The translations under genes and the position numbers were made by a program. From positions 58,717-122,716 of the forward strand of contig DHNY01000008.1 of NCBI GenBank assembly GCA_002409625.1: a DNA stretch of 64,000 bases. The letters are read 5' to 3'. Below are positions 50,519-58,877 of the stretch, one piece after another (positions within the stretch are counted from its first letter, which is position 1; each line of letters starts with the position of its first letter). This DNA comes from Anaerolineaceae bacterium UBA5404 (GTDB lineage Bacteria > Chloroflexota > Anaerolineae > Anaerolineales > Anaerolineaceae). The notes under the pieces are model-generated. The model saw only the letters and a program-made list of their open reading frames with translations, did not search any database and was not told the DNA's origin.

Positions 50519-51070
50519 ATGGGACCTTTTGTACTTGAATTTTCCTGGACCACCATCCTGATCTCTCTGCTCATCTTCGTTGTTCGTGTGGTGGGCATGG
50601 CACTGGACACTTTGCGCATCATGCTCATTTTGCGCAAAAAACAAGGTATTGCCTGGGTTTTAGGCTTCCTTGAGATGGTCATTTACATCCTATCCATCGG
50701 CGTGGTTCTGGCAGACGTCAACAACGTGCTCAAAGTGGTTGCTTACGCTGCCGGTTTCGCCACGGGTAATGTGGTGGGCATGTGGATTGAGGGCAAGCTT
50801 GCCATCGGACATGCGCATATCATCATCATCACCAGACAAGCTGGCTCAGTTGTGGCTGAAGCCCTACGCGCCAATGACTTTGCCGTAACAGAAATTCCGG
50901 CAATCGGAAAAGATGGCGATGTGTGGCTATGTGATCTCACGGTTCGCCGCAAGGCCGTTAAAGAGGTTGAAAGGCTCGCCCGCGAAGCTGACCCGGAAGC
51001 CTTCATAACCATTGAAGACATCACCCCACTCCGCCGAGGTTACTGGGGATCTGGGCAACTTAGCCGCTAA
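50519..51070 (+). CDS. UPF0316/DUF2179-type membrane protein
   Basis: The 183-residue protein has three membrane segments (about 10-30, 42-62, 67-88) followed by a cytosolic ~95-residue DUF2179-like domain with ITRQAGSVVAEALRANDFAV and TVRRKAVKEVERLAREADPE. This is the YebE/UPF0316 layout, a family without settled function. It is preceded by TAGGAGTTTTT and follows glgP closely, so the two are probably co-transcribed. Confidence 0.85.
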   Translation: MGPFVLEFSWTTILISLLIFVVRVVGMALDTLRIMLILRKKQGIAWVLGFLEMVIYILSIGVVLADVNNVLKVVAYAAGFATGNVVGMWIEGKLAIGHAHIIIITRQAGSVVAEALRANDFAVTEIPAIGKDGDVWLCDLTVRRKAVKEVERLAREADPEAFITIEDITPLRRGYWGSGQLSR

Positions 51071-51090
51071 TCTCTGTTTATAAATAGATC

Positions 51091-51120
51091 AAAGGCTCTC
51101 AAAATTTGAGAGCCTTTTGT
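51091..51120 (+). terminator. Bidirectional intrinsic terminator
   Basis: A perfect palindrome AAAGGCTCTCAAA / TTTGAGAGCCTTT around one central base has T-runs on both strands and lies between convergent genes. Confidence 0.9.
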
Positions 51121-51176
51121 TATTAGAAAATGATGATTTTTAGGGCTGATTGCTTGAGCTTTACTCGGACTTTGAA

Positions 51177-52436
51177 CTATGGTGCCAGCAACTCGATTTC
51201 TGATATCTCAACCCAAGATGAGCTAAGGCTATATGTACCACTTACAAAGACAATGAGTTCAATTGAGGCGATATTATTGGGTTCAATGCCCAACAAGTTA
51301 TTCTCTACTTCTTCCAATAAGTTTAATTTGTATCGCTTGTAAACCTTCTCACTTTCAACCCGATAATTATTAATGGTAGCTGTGTTGGCCATAGACTTAG
51401 GATTGCCAACCAGTGCTGACCCATTGTCAGATTTGAGTTTTTCACTAACACGTGTCCAGCCCAAGCGATTGCCTTGATTGTCATAATAGACGATGATTAA
51501 TCCAGCATTTTCAGAACTATAGGTCCCCGAATAAATTTGCATGGTAAAGTACAAGTTCAAATTAATACTGGAAACGGGAACCATTTGAGAAATGCCAAGC
51601 GTTCCCTCACCTTCCTGTTCCATCCTCAAAGCTTTTTTGTAATCACTGTTTTCAGATTCAACAATCTTTCTAGAACTTTGTCCGCCCTCAGTGATGTGTA
51701 TTTGACGCCAACCGTCAAGCTGTTCCAGAAAATAGCCGTTCACAACCATGTTCTTTGGGTTCGGAGCAGGCATTGTTGGTTCAATAATAATGGGTTCGGC
51801 GGTTGCTGTTTGGGTCGGTGTTGGGGTATCCTCAACCACATCAACTGATGGTTCTTGCGTTTCTGGCTCTTTTTCCAGGCTTTCGGGAGTACTGACTTCA
51901 CTCTGTTGCGTGCTTTCTGGAGCAATAATGCCCAAACTTGGACTCGTACTGGTAGCATCCTGATTAACCAATAACGTTTCCTCTGAATCTTTTGCGCCCC
52001 ACTTATCAAAAGTGCCTCTTTTATCCAACACGATATAAGCGACAGCTAAGCTTAGTGCCAAGGCAAGAACCAACATCAGGGCAATAACCGGCGATGTCTT
52101 TTTCTTTGATTTCTTTTGCCTTTCCTGGCTAAGCTTTTCATCTGTATCTGCTTCTGCTTTTCCAGCATCTTGATACTCAGACTCAATCTTTTCCAAGGCT
52201 TCCTGGTATTTGATGGCTTTCATGTGGGCAAGGGCAACCTCATTCTCTGGGTCAATTTGAAGAGCGCGAAGATAGCAATCCTTTTTGTTCTTAGGGTCGG
52301 CGTAAACTTCAGCCATCCATAGCCAAGCTAAAACATTATTGGGATCCTCTTGGATCACACCTAATAACAAGGAATGCGCGCGTTTTTTATCACCTGATTC
52401 AATCGCTGATACTGCTTCACTAATCGCGTTTTCCAT
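51177..52436 (-). CDS. TPR-containing single-pass membrane protein with extracytoplasmic beta domain
   Basis: The 419-residue protein has two or three TPR-like repeats at the N-terminus (about 1-70: AVSAIESGDKKRAHSLLLG, DPNNVLAWLWMAEVYADP, DPENEVALAHMKA). A charged stretch, one membrane helix (about 115-137) and a Thr/Pro/Glu-rich linker (about 150-225) follow. The extracytoplasmic C-terminal domain (about 230-419, GYFLEQLDGWRQIHITEGG) resembles a carbohydrate-binding-like jelly roll. No enzymatic motif is seen. It is divergent from the HerA-like ATPase gene; ribosome site GAGGCTTAT. Confidence 0.75.
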   Translation of the reverse strand: MENAISEAVSAIESGDKKRAHSLLLGVIQEDPNNVLAWLWMAEVYADPKNKKDCYLRALQIDPENEVALAHMKAIKYQEALEKIESEYQDAGKAEADTDEKLSQERQKKSKKKTSPVIALMLVLALALSLAVAYIVLDKRGTFDKWGAKDSEETLLVNQDATSTSPSLGIIAPESTQQSEVSTPESLEKEPETQEPSVDVVEDTPTPTQTATAEPIIIEPTMPAPNPKNMVVNGYFLEQLDGWRQIHITEGGQSSRKIVESENSDYKKALRMEQEGEGTLGISQMVPVSSINLNLYFTMQIYSGTYSSENAGLIIVYYDNQGNRLGWTRVSEKLKSDNGSALVGNPKSMANTATINNYRVESEKVYKRYKLNLLEEVENNLLGIEPNNIASIELIVFVSGTYSLSSSWVEISEIELLAP

Positions 52437-52517
52437 ATAAGCCTCGTTTCTCCCGTCTTTTTATTGTTCGCTTTATGTATAGCCTCAATTTTACCTTATT
52501 TTTCACCTTCTTTAGAC

Positions 52518-52523
52518 TATAAT
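52518..52523 (+). promoter_or_regulatory. -10 element of the HerA-like ATPase gene
   Basis: TATAAT lies 30 bp before the ATG, with a normal ribosome site (AGAGGAGCTGAAC) between. The -35 is poor. Confidence 0.5.
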
Positions 52524-52553
52524 TAGCTATTAATACAGATAGAGGAGCTGAAC

Positions 52554-55076
52554 ATGGACATCAATTCATCTGATTTTTACTTTGGCAATGCCTACGATCT
52601 TAATGAAGGCAAAATCATCCCAGACAAACTCACTTTTTATGATCCCCAAGACCTGGTTACGCATGGCGTCATCGTTGGTATGACCGGGTCGGGTAAAACC
52701 GGTTTGGGCATCATCCTGTTGGAAGAAGCCGCGCTCAAGGGCATCCCCGCCATCCTCATCGACCCCAAGGGCGACCTCACCAACCACCTCTTACACTTCC
52801 CCAACCTGCAAGCCTCAGACTTTGCTCCCTGGGTGGACGAAGATGCCGCCAAACGTGAAGGCCAAACCGTACAAGCCGCCGCCGAAGCCGCCGCAGCCAA
52901 TTGGTCAAAAGGGCTTGAACGCGCAGGCATCGACAAAGCCCGCATGGAAAAGCTGTCTACAAATGTCGATTATGCGGTCTATACCCCCGGCTCAACCAGC
53001 GCTATACCAATCAGTATACTCAGCTCCTTGCGCGCGCCTAAACTCGACTGGGAAGAAAACAAAGAAATGCTACGCGAAAATATCAGCAGCACGGTTACCG
53101 CCCTGTTAGAGTTGGTTGGCTTCAAAAACATCGATCCCATCCGCTCACGCGAACACATTTTGCTCTCAAACATCTTTGAACATAACTGGAGCCAAGGCAC
53201 AAATTTGAGCCTGGAAACGCTCATCTTGCAAGTGCAAAATCCGCCTTTTGACAAACTTGGCGTTTTTGCAATGAGCAAATTCTATCCAGAAAAAGACCGC
53301 TTCGAGCTTGCTATGTTGCTCAACAACTTCATCGCTGCGCCCAGCTTTGAAAACTGGCTCAAGGGACAGCCATTGGATATCGGTTCAATCCTTTACGCGC
53401 CAGATGGCAAACCGCGTCATAGTGTCTTTTACCTCGCTCACCTCTCAGACCAAGAGCGCATGTTCTTTGTGACCCTGCTGTATTCCGCCATCGAAACTTG
53501 GATGCGCAGCCAAGCCGGAACCACCAATTTGCGCGCTTTGGTCTACTTTGATGAAATCGTAGGTTATCTGCCACCTGTCGCCAACCCGCCCAGCAAACCC
53601 ATCATCCTGCGTATGCTCAAGATGGCACGCGCCTTTGGCGTTGGTTTGGTGCTAAGCACGCAAAACCCAATCGACCTTGATTACAAAGCGCTCAGCAACA
53701 CTGGCACTTGGATGATTGGTCGCCTGCAAACTGAACAAGACAAAGCCCGTCTGCTGGACGGCTTGGATAGCATTGCCGGTGGCTATGATCGGTCTTATTT
53801 TGACCGCGCTATAACCGCCTTGGGCAAACGCGTGTTCCTGCTGCACAATGTCCACGCCAAAGCACCTGAAATCTTCACCACCCGCTGGGCGATGAACTAC
53901 CTGCCAGGACCCATTACCCGCGAAAAATTGGCAGATCTCAATCGTATGGTTGGTGCTGATTTGGCTTTACTGCATGCGAGCATGCAAGCTGATGAGGAAG
54001 AAGAAAAAGCCCAGGTGCCCGTTATCCCAACGGCATCGGGCACCAGCACAGCTATGAGCACAGAGCCCAAACTGCCCTCTTCGGTTGATTTGGCTTACCT
54101 GCCCATCAATATCAACCCCGGCGCGGCTTATGATCAAGCTATGCGCCAGGGCGTTTCACACGGCAGCCAGGCGGCTTACCATTATCAAAGCTTACTTTTG
54201 GGACAAGCTACGGTTTATTATGCCAACCGCACCCACGATGTGGATACCCAGAAAAAAATTGGCGTCAGGCTGAGCAATTTGCAAGGCCGCGGTTTGATTC
54301 GCTGGGATGATTACAACGCAGAAGCCATTGATTTGCACACAATTGATACCGCGCCATTACCAAACGCTACTTTTGGACCCCTAAATTACCCAGTGGATGA
54401 CGAAAAAACCATTGCCGAGCTCAAAAAAGACTTTGTGGAATGGATTTACCGCAACGCGCCACTCACGCTCTATCACAACAGTGCGTTAAAACTCAGTTCC
54501 CGGGTGGGAGAAAGCCTTGAAGATTTCACCAAACGTTGTGAAGATGCCTCACAAGGCGACAACGAAACCGCGATCAAGAAAATCAAAGACGCTTACGCCA
54601 AAAAGAAAACTTCAGCAGAAAACAAACTTATAAAAGAGGAGTTAAAGCTCGAAAAACTACAGGAAACCCTCAAAGGTCGTCGACTTGAAGAGGGTGCAAC
54701 CGGTGTGACCACAGCCTTAAGCTGGATTGGCAGTTTTGTGGGTAGCGTTGGCAAAGTCGTTGGCGGAAGACGCAAGAGCATCTCCAGCTCACTAACCAAA
54801 CGCCGCCTAACCGCGAATGCCAAAAAGGCGGTTGAAGAATCCGAACTGATGGTCGAGCGCTACAAAGAAGAGCTTGCCGCAGTTGAAGAGCAAATGGTAG
54901 CAGAACTGGATGCGCTGCGCGATAAACACGGCGAAATGCAGGGCGAAATAAAAGAAGTCTCCATCAATCCGCTTAAAAAGGATATTGTAGTAGAGTTTTT
55001 TGGTCTTGCCTGGCAGCCCAACTACGCCTATAAAGAAGGTGAGCGTTGGGTCATGGTCTCAGCTAACGAAGCCTAA
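52554..55076 (+). CDS. HerA-like/DUF87 ATPase with C-terminal coiled coil
   Basis: The 840-residue protein has the FtsK-HerA ATPase core: Walker A GMTGSGKT (42-49), DPKGD near 75, Walker B ALVYFDEIVG near 330 and sensor LSTQNPIDLDYKALSN near 367. HerA-type proteins form hexameric DNA pumps. The C-terminal part after 460 is helical with two long charged coiled-coil stretches (about 680-710 and 755-800) flanking a Gly-rich segment ALSWIGSFVGSVGKVVGG. No NurA nuclease gene is adjacent, so a simple end-resection role is not supported by context. Possibly DNA- or membrane-associated. Terminator follows. Confidence 0.88.
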   Translation: MDINSSDFYFGNAYDLNEGKIIPDKLTFYDPQDLVTHGVIVGMTGSGKTGLGIILLEEAALKGIPAILIDPKGDLTNHLLHFPNLQASDFAPWVDEDAAKREGQTVQAAAEAAAANWSKGLERAGIDKARMEKLSTNVDYAVYTPGSTSAIPISILSSLRAPKLDWEENKEMLRENISSTVTALLELVGFKNIDPIRSREHILLSNIFEHNWSQGTNLSLETLILQVQNPPFDKLGVFAMSKFYPEKDRFELAMLLNNFIAAPSFENWLKGQPLDIGSILYAPDGKPRHSVFYLAHLSDQERMFFVTLLYSAIETWMRSQAGTTNLRALVYFDEIVGYLPPVANPPSKPIILRMLKMARAFGVGLVLSTQNPIDLDYKALSNTGTWMIGRLQTEQDKARLLDGLDSIAGGYDRSYFDRAITALGKRVFLLHNVHAKAPEIFTTRWAMNYLPGPITREKLADLNRMVGADLALLHASMQADEEEEKAQVPVIPTASGTSTAMSTEPKLPSSVDLAYLPININPGAAYDQAMRQGVSHGSQAAYHYQSLLLGQATVYYANRTHDVDTQKKIGVRLSNLQGRGLIRWDDYNAEAIDLHTIDTAPLPNATFGPLNYPVDDEKTIAELKKDFVEWIYRNAPLTLYHNSALKLSSRVGESLEDFTKRCEDASQGDNETAIKKIKDAYAKKKTSAENKLIKEELKLEKLQETLKGRRLEEGATGVTTALSWIGSFVGSVGKVVGGRRKSISSSLTKRRLTANAKKAVEESELMVERYKEELAAVEEQMVAELDALRDKHGEMQGEIKEVSINPLKKDIVVEFFGLAWQPNYAYKEGERWVMVSANEA

Positions 55077-55090
55077 TCAGAACACAAACA

Positions 55091-55129
55091 AAACCGCGCG
55101 GCATCGATTGAATACCGCGCGGTTTTTTT
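55091..55129 (+). terminator. Intrinsic terminator after the HerA-like gene
   Basis: AAACCGCGCGG / CCGCGCGGTTT with a 13-nt loop is followed by a T-run; A-rich on the other side, so it can also serve the convergent gene. Confidence 0.9.
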
Positions 55130-55155
55130 ATTAATTTACTGCTTACCTCTAAACC

Positions 55156-56172
55156 TCAGGGATTTGGTTCAGCACGACGGATATCACCACCTTCAGTAAC
55201 CGCCAAGGTCCAGGAACTTCCTGGTACAGCGCTTTGGTATAGCTCAAAATTGCTCGTGCGCATGTTGTAAGACCGTCCATTGACGTCAAAGTAAATGGTG
55301 TATCGCTCGCTACGGCCGCCAAGTCGTTGGTTTTGCATCAAGTTTAAGTCTGGCCAAGAGGCATAAGCATCTGTGCCACTCGTAGTGACGGTATCCACCA
55401 CCACCCAAGCCTGGGTTTCATAGCGACAATAATCCTCATAAACCTGATAAACACAATCCTGAACCACCTGCCCAATGCCCGTGCCCGTATCAACCGTGTA
55501 GGGTTCGCCACAGCTTTCAACCGAACCGGGCACATAGGTGCTTGAATTGTACTTAAGCCGTGATGAGCAGCCATAAGCCGATGCGTTACTGGGAATATTC
55601 GAAAGCCAGTCGCTCTCGGTAACCGTTGTATAAGCCTCAATTGCCATCGAGCGTTCCCAGGCGGTGCTCAACACAACGCCATTAACATCTGTGGTGCGAT
55701 TTGCCTTAAAAGTATTCCACATAAAGAAGAAACAGAGCCCTAAAACAGCAAGAATAATCAACAAAAGCAAACCGCGCGACATTGGTGTCGCCGTTCTTTC
55801 AAAACCCGGCAAACTTCCTGGGGTGTCGATCTCAACCTCAGTGGGTTGCGCGTCTTGCCCAACCACCATACCGCTGGGACGGGATTTTGCGCCAACGGTC
55901 AAATCGCCATTGCATTGCACACAAGTTAAGGCATCGGCAAGGTTGCGCGTGCCACAATAGGGGCAGTGCTTGTCTGGCCCTTGTTGAGCCATGCGTATGA
56001 GCGCTTCATCCTTGATAAAGTTGAAAGAGTCCGCGTCGACCTGCTCGAATCGAACGCCAATCGGTTGCGGTGCACCACAGGCAGTACAAGACTTAATTGC
56101 CCCCGGGTTTTTGGTGCCACAACTATCGCAGGTCCAAATCAGTTCGACATATCCTAAAATTTTCTTAGCCAT
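55156..56172 (-). CDS. Zinc-ribbon single-pass membrane protein
   Basis: The 338-residue protein has two N-terminal Cys4 zinc modules. The first is RanBP2-like (W13, C15, C18, N22, C29, C32) and the second is a zinc ribbon (C70, C73, C84, C87). A linker and one membrane helix (about 134-155) follow. The ~175-residue extracytoplasmic domain contains several Cys in the pairs SYGCSS-like, ESCGEP, QDCVYQVYEDYC. Function is unknown. It lies 9 bp upstream of no further gene in its direction, and 9 bp after a membrane-protein gene of the same operon. A role in protein-protein contact is likely. Confidence 0.8.
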   Translation of the reverse strand: MAKKILGYVELIWTCDSCGTKNPGAIKSCTACGAPQPIGVRFEQVDADSFNFIKDEALIRMAQQGPDKHCPYCGTRNLADALTCVQCNGDLTVGAKSRPSGMVVGQDAQPTEVEIDTPGSLPGFERTATPMSRGLLLLIILAVLGLCFFFMWNTFKANRTTDVNGVVLSTAWERSMAIEAYTTVTESDWLSNIPSNASAYGCSSRLKYNSSTYVPGSVESCGEPYTVDTGTGIGQVVQDCVYQVYEDYCRYETQAWVVVDTVTTSGTDAYASWPDLNLMQNQRLGGRSERYTIYFDVNGRSYNMRTSNFELYQSAVPGSSWTLAVTEGGDIRRAEPNP

Positions 56173-56181
56173 AAGGTCCTT

Positions 56182-56814
56182 TTATGCATCCTCTGGAATG
56201 ATCGTTTCTTGAACCGCACGCACGCCAGTAATGGCGATTAGTCCTTCCGCGCCAAACACTAAGGGAATAAAACCAAACACCGAAATGAGTGAAAACAGAA
56301 AAATGATGATACCCAAGGTCAGGCTATAAGAGCGCAACCTTAAAAAGATTGCCCAGCCATTTTTCCAGGCAAGTTTCATTGAAGCTTTATCCTGTAAAAA
56401 GAAACATGAAAGGCTGAGGAATTGCCAACCGCTCCAAAACACCAAAACAACCAAAAAAGCACCCGCAATGCCCAAAGGCACACCGGATGAGAAATTGGCG
56501 GTACTAAGAAAATAAAAAGCAATCACAAAAACCAAAAAGGCATAAACCAAGAGATTAACAATGCCCCAGGTCAAATTTTGTTTAAAATAGCCTTTGAAAC
56601 CTGCCCAAAAGCCCATTAAACCGCTGCGATTCCCTCGTGCCAGATCTCGTGCCTGGTGAAAAACGCCAAAAGTCGCCGCCGGCAAAAGCACAACCGTCAG
56701 GCTACACAGGATAGCAACCAAGCCAACCAATGCCTGGTTAGCCCAATCGCTTGCCCAAAGTTTAATGCCGTCACCAATAACCCTGAACGCGTCCTTGGCA
56801 TAAAGTTCTTTCAT
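56182..56814 (-). CDS. DUF624/YesL-like membrane protein
   Basis: The 210-residue protein has five hydrophobic segments with the order seen in the DUF624/YesL family: ALVGLVAILCSLTVVLLPAA, FWAGFKGYFKQNLTWGIVN and AWKNGWAIFLRLRSYSLTLG. YesL-type proteins often accompany sugar transporters, but none is adjacent here. The mRNA looks leaderless (TATAAT 6 nt before the ATG). The zinc-ribbon gene follows after 9 bp in the same operon. Confidence 0.7.
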   Translation of the reverse strand: MKELYAKDAFRVIGDGIKLWASDWANQALVGLVAILCSLTVVLLPAATFGVFHQARDLARGNRSGLMGFWAGFKGYFKQNLTWGIVNLLVYAFLVFVIAFYFLSTANFSSGVPLGIAGAFLVVLVFWSGWQFLSLSCFFLQDKASMKLAWKNGWAIFLRLRSYSLTLGIIIFLFSLISVFGFIPLVFGAEGLIAITGVRAVQETIIPEDA

Positions 56815-56820
56815 GCTATG

Positions 56821-56826
56821 ATTATA
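56821..56826 (-). promoter_or_regulatory. -10 element of the DUF624-like gene, leaderless configuration
   Basis: TATAAT on the minus strand ends 6 nt before the ATG, without a ribosome site. Confidence 0.55.
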
Positions 56827-56859
56827 ATTGAAAGAAGCAAAAGAAAACGAAGGATAAAC

Positions 56860-57399
56860 ATGTTAAAAATTGAAGAAGCCCTTTTAATCATCATTGACAT
56901 CCAAGGAAAACTTGCCGAAGTTGTTGATGAAAGTGAAAAACACAACGCTGCTGCCTACAAAATGATCGACGGTGCCCTGGCATTGGACATCCCCATCCTG
57001 CTCACCGCCCAAGCGCCTCATAAAATTGGTCACACCACCGCCCAGGTGCGCGAACTTTTGCCAAACAAGCACGAATTTGCGCGTATCGGTTTTAGCATTC
57101 TGACCAGCCCTGAAATCAGGGTGACTTTAAAAGCAAGCCAACGAAAACAAATGATTCTATGCGGTTTTGAGAGCCACATCTGCGTGTATCAAAGCGCGAT
57201 GGACTTAATGGCGGCGGGTTATGAAGTTTACATCCTCAGCGATGCCGTCTCTTCCCGCGATCCCCAAAACAAAGCCCATACTTTAATGGAACTCCGCGCT
57301 GAAGGAGCCCATTTAATCAACGTGGAAACCGCCCTGTATGCTCTTATGCGGGACGCGAACCACCCTGCTTTTAGGGCGATCGCAAAAATTGTAAGATGA
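56860..57399 (+). CDS. Isochorismatase-like cysteine hydrolase (YcaC-type)
   Basis: The start is placed at MLKIEEALL behind AAGGATAAAC. The 179-residue protein has the catalytic Asp (LIIIDIQGKL), a Lys-bearing stretch and the nucleophile in MILCGFESHICVYQSAMDL (Cys of HIC). The cis-peptide region AVSSRDPQNK follows. The length and motifs match the YcaC branch of the isochorismatase-like family, whose substrates are mostly unknown. It is divergent from the DUF624-like gene with a 45-bp gap. Confidence 0.9.
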   Translation: MLKIEEALLIIIDIQGKLAEVVDESEKHNAAAYKMIDGALALDIPILLTAQAPHKIGHTTAQVRELLPNKHEFARIGFSILTSPEIRVTLKASQRKQMILCGFESHICVYQSAMDLMAAGYEVYILSDAVSSRDPQNKAHTLMELRAEGAHLINVETALYALMRDANHPAFRAIAKIVR

Positions 57400-57444
57400 T
57401 CGCTCAAGTCTTTTGACTTTAGGTCTACATCACTATTAAACTAA

Positions 57445-57476
57445 AAACGTGCCAGGCAAAACCTGGCACGTTTTTT
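57445..57476 (+). terminator. Intrinsic terminator between convergent genes
   Basis: A perfect 12-bp stem AAACGTGCCAGG / CCTGGCACGTTT with a 5-nt loop and a T-run; also A-rich on the left. Confidence 0.92.
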
Positions 57477-57513
57477 ATAAGGCTATGCAAACCTGTTAGT
57501 CAACTTCTAAGGC

Positions 57514-58716
57514 TTATCGCCGTGCCTCCACCACCAAGGTTAGGTCAATCTCTTTACCATCCCTTAGAACCCTAAAGACAACTTCTTCACCCGGGTTCTT
57601 GTTAATAACGATATAGTTAAACATCTCACTAAAATCTTTGACTGGAATACCATCCACGGCAATAACCAAATCACCGCCTTTTTGATGGCCATAAACCTGG
57701 CTGGCTTGCGACCCACCTTTCAAGCCAGCTTTTTCAGCCGGACCACCAGCCACAACGCTGCTGATGTACACGCCTGTGGAGCGAGGCAATTCCAAAGCTT
57801 CTTGCATTGCCAGGCTGATATTGCTCAAGCTGGTCATGCCAAGGTATGGGTATTCGAAGCTGCCTTTTTCGATCAAAGCCGGCACCACTTTATTGGCAAC
57901 ATTGGATGAAATTGCAAAGCCAATGCCGGTGTTGATAACATCTCCACTAGCCGTAATGCCCGAAGACCGAATAGCCCGGTTCACGCCAATCACCTCACCT
58001 TGCAAATTCAAAAGCGGTCCGCCAGAGTTCCCAGGGTTGATCAGCGCATCGGTTTGAATGGTGTCTGCCGAAGAAAAGAAACCACCCGCGGTTGATTGGC
58101 GCATCGAATCCAAAACCCGACCACGAGCGGAAACAACACCAACGGTCATGGTGCCATTTAATCCATAAGGATTTCCGATTGCCGCCACGGTCTGGCCAAC
58201 TTTCACGAGGTCAGAATCGCCAAAAACAAGCGGCACTAAGGCGCTTGGGTCCACATCAACTTTGATTACCGCCAGGTCAGAATCAATATCTGAGCCTATC
58301 AGTGTGGCATAACTCTTAAGTCCGGATTGAAAATGAACTTCGATGACATCTCTGCCATTAATCACATGGAAATTGGTCACAATGTGTCCTTTAGTATCCA
58401 CCACAAAACCAGTGCCCTGACTGCCATCGGTCTGCGCGCCACTGGCTTGAATAGAAACAACACCAGGGCTTACATGCTCATAAAGCGCTTCAAGCAAGCT
58501 TTGATTAGCGTCTGTTTCTGGCTCAAAGCTCGGTTTTGGTAACTCCTGAGAAAGAACTGGTGGCGTTGCTGTTGGCTCAATGGCTTTTTCAACTGCCGAT
58601 TGGATTTCTTTCACCTGTTGAGCGGCGCGATTTAACAAAGACGTAAAACCACATGCACTCAATACCATAAACACGATGACTAAAGCGATTATTTTTTGAA
58701 TTGTTTTCTTAGACAT
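57514..58716 (-). CDS. HtrA/DegP-type serine protease lipoprotein (S1C)
   Basis: The start is placed at MSKKTIQK behind GAGGTAGTC, 400 residues. The signal peptide ends VLSAC with lipobox Cys at 22. The trypsin-like domain shows the triad: His in VTNFHVI, Asp in DSDLAVIKV and Ser in NPGNSGGPLL. One PDZ domain follows (about 295-400: PYLGMTSLSNIS, GGPAEKAGLKGG, GDLVIAVDGIPV). It degrades or refolds damaged exported proteins at the cell surface. Monocistronic, with terminators on both sides. Confidence 0.95.
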   Translation of the reverse strand: MSKKTIQKIIALVIVFMVLSACGFTSLLNRAAQQVKEIQSAVEKAIEPTATPPVLSQELPKPSFEPETDANQSLLEALYEHVSPGVVSIQASGAQTDGSQGTGFVVDTKGHIVTNFHVINGRDVIEVHFQSGLKSYATLIGSDIDSDLAVIKVDVDPSALVPLVFGDSDLVKVGQTVAAIGNPYGLNGTMTVGVVSARGRVLDSMRQSTAGGFFSSADTIQTDALINPGNSGGPLLNLQGEVIGVNRAIRSSGITASGDVINTGIGFAISSNVANKVVPALIEKGSFEYPYLGMTSLSNISLAMQEALELPRSTGVYISSVVAGGPAEKAGLKGGSQASQVYGHQKGGDLVIAVDGIPVKDFSEMFNYIVINKNPGEEVVFRVLRDGKEIDLTLVVEARR

Positions 58717-58825
58717 GACTACCTCTCTCATGAAATATACCTTCATTTTACGTGCCAATTGTTTAGTTTTCATATATTTTTTTGGCTAAACCCTAAACCT
58801 TTCGCTTGCTTGCCAAAAAACTTAA

Positions 58826-58860
58826 ACTAAAAAGCCCTTGAAACATTGCGGTCAAGGGCT
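58826..58860 (-). terminator. Intrinsic terminator after fhs
   Basis: On the minus strand AGCCCTTGA / TCAAGGGCT closes a 10-nt loop and is followed by TTTTTAGTTT. Confidence 0.85.
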
Positions 58861-58877
58861 AATTGCACTTTCTTTAC

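Noticed and set aside
51091..51120. Operator palindrome
   Set aside because: T-runs on both strands and a position between convergent genes make it a bidirectional terminator.
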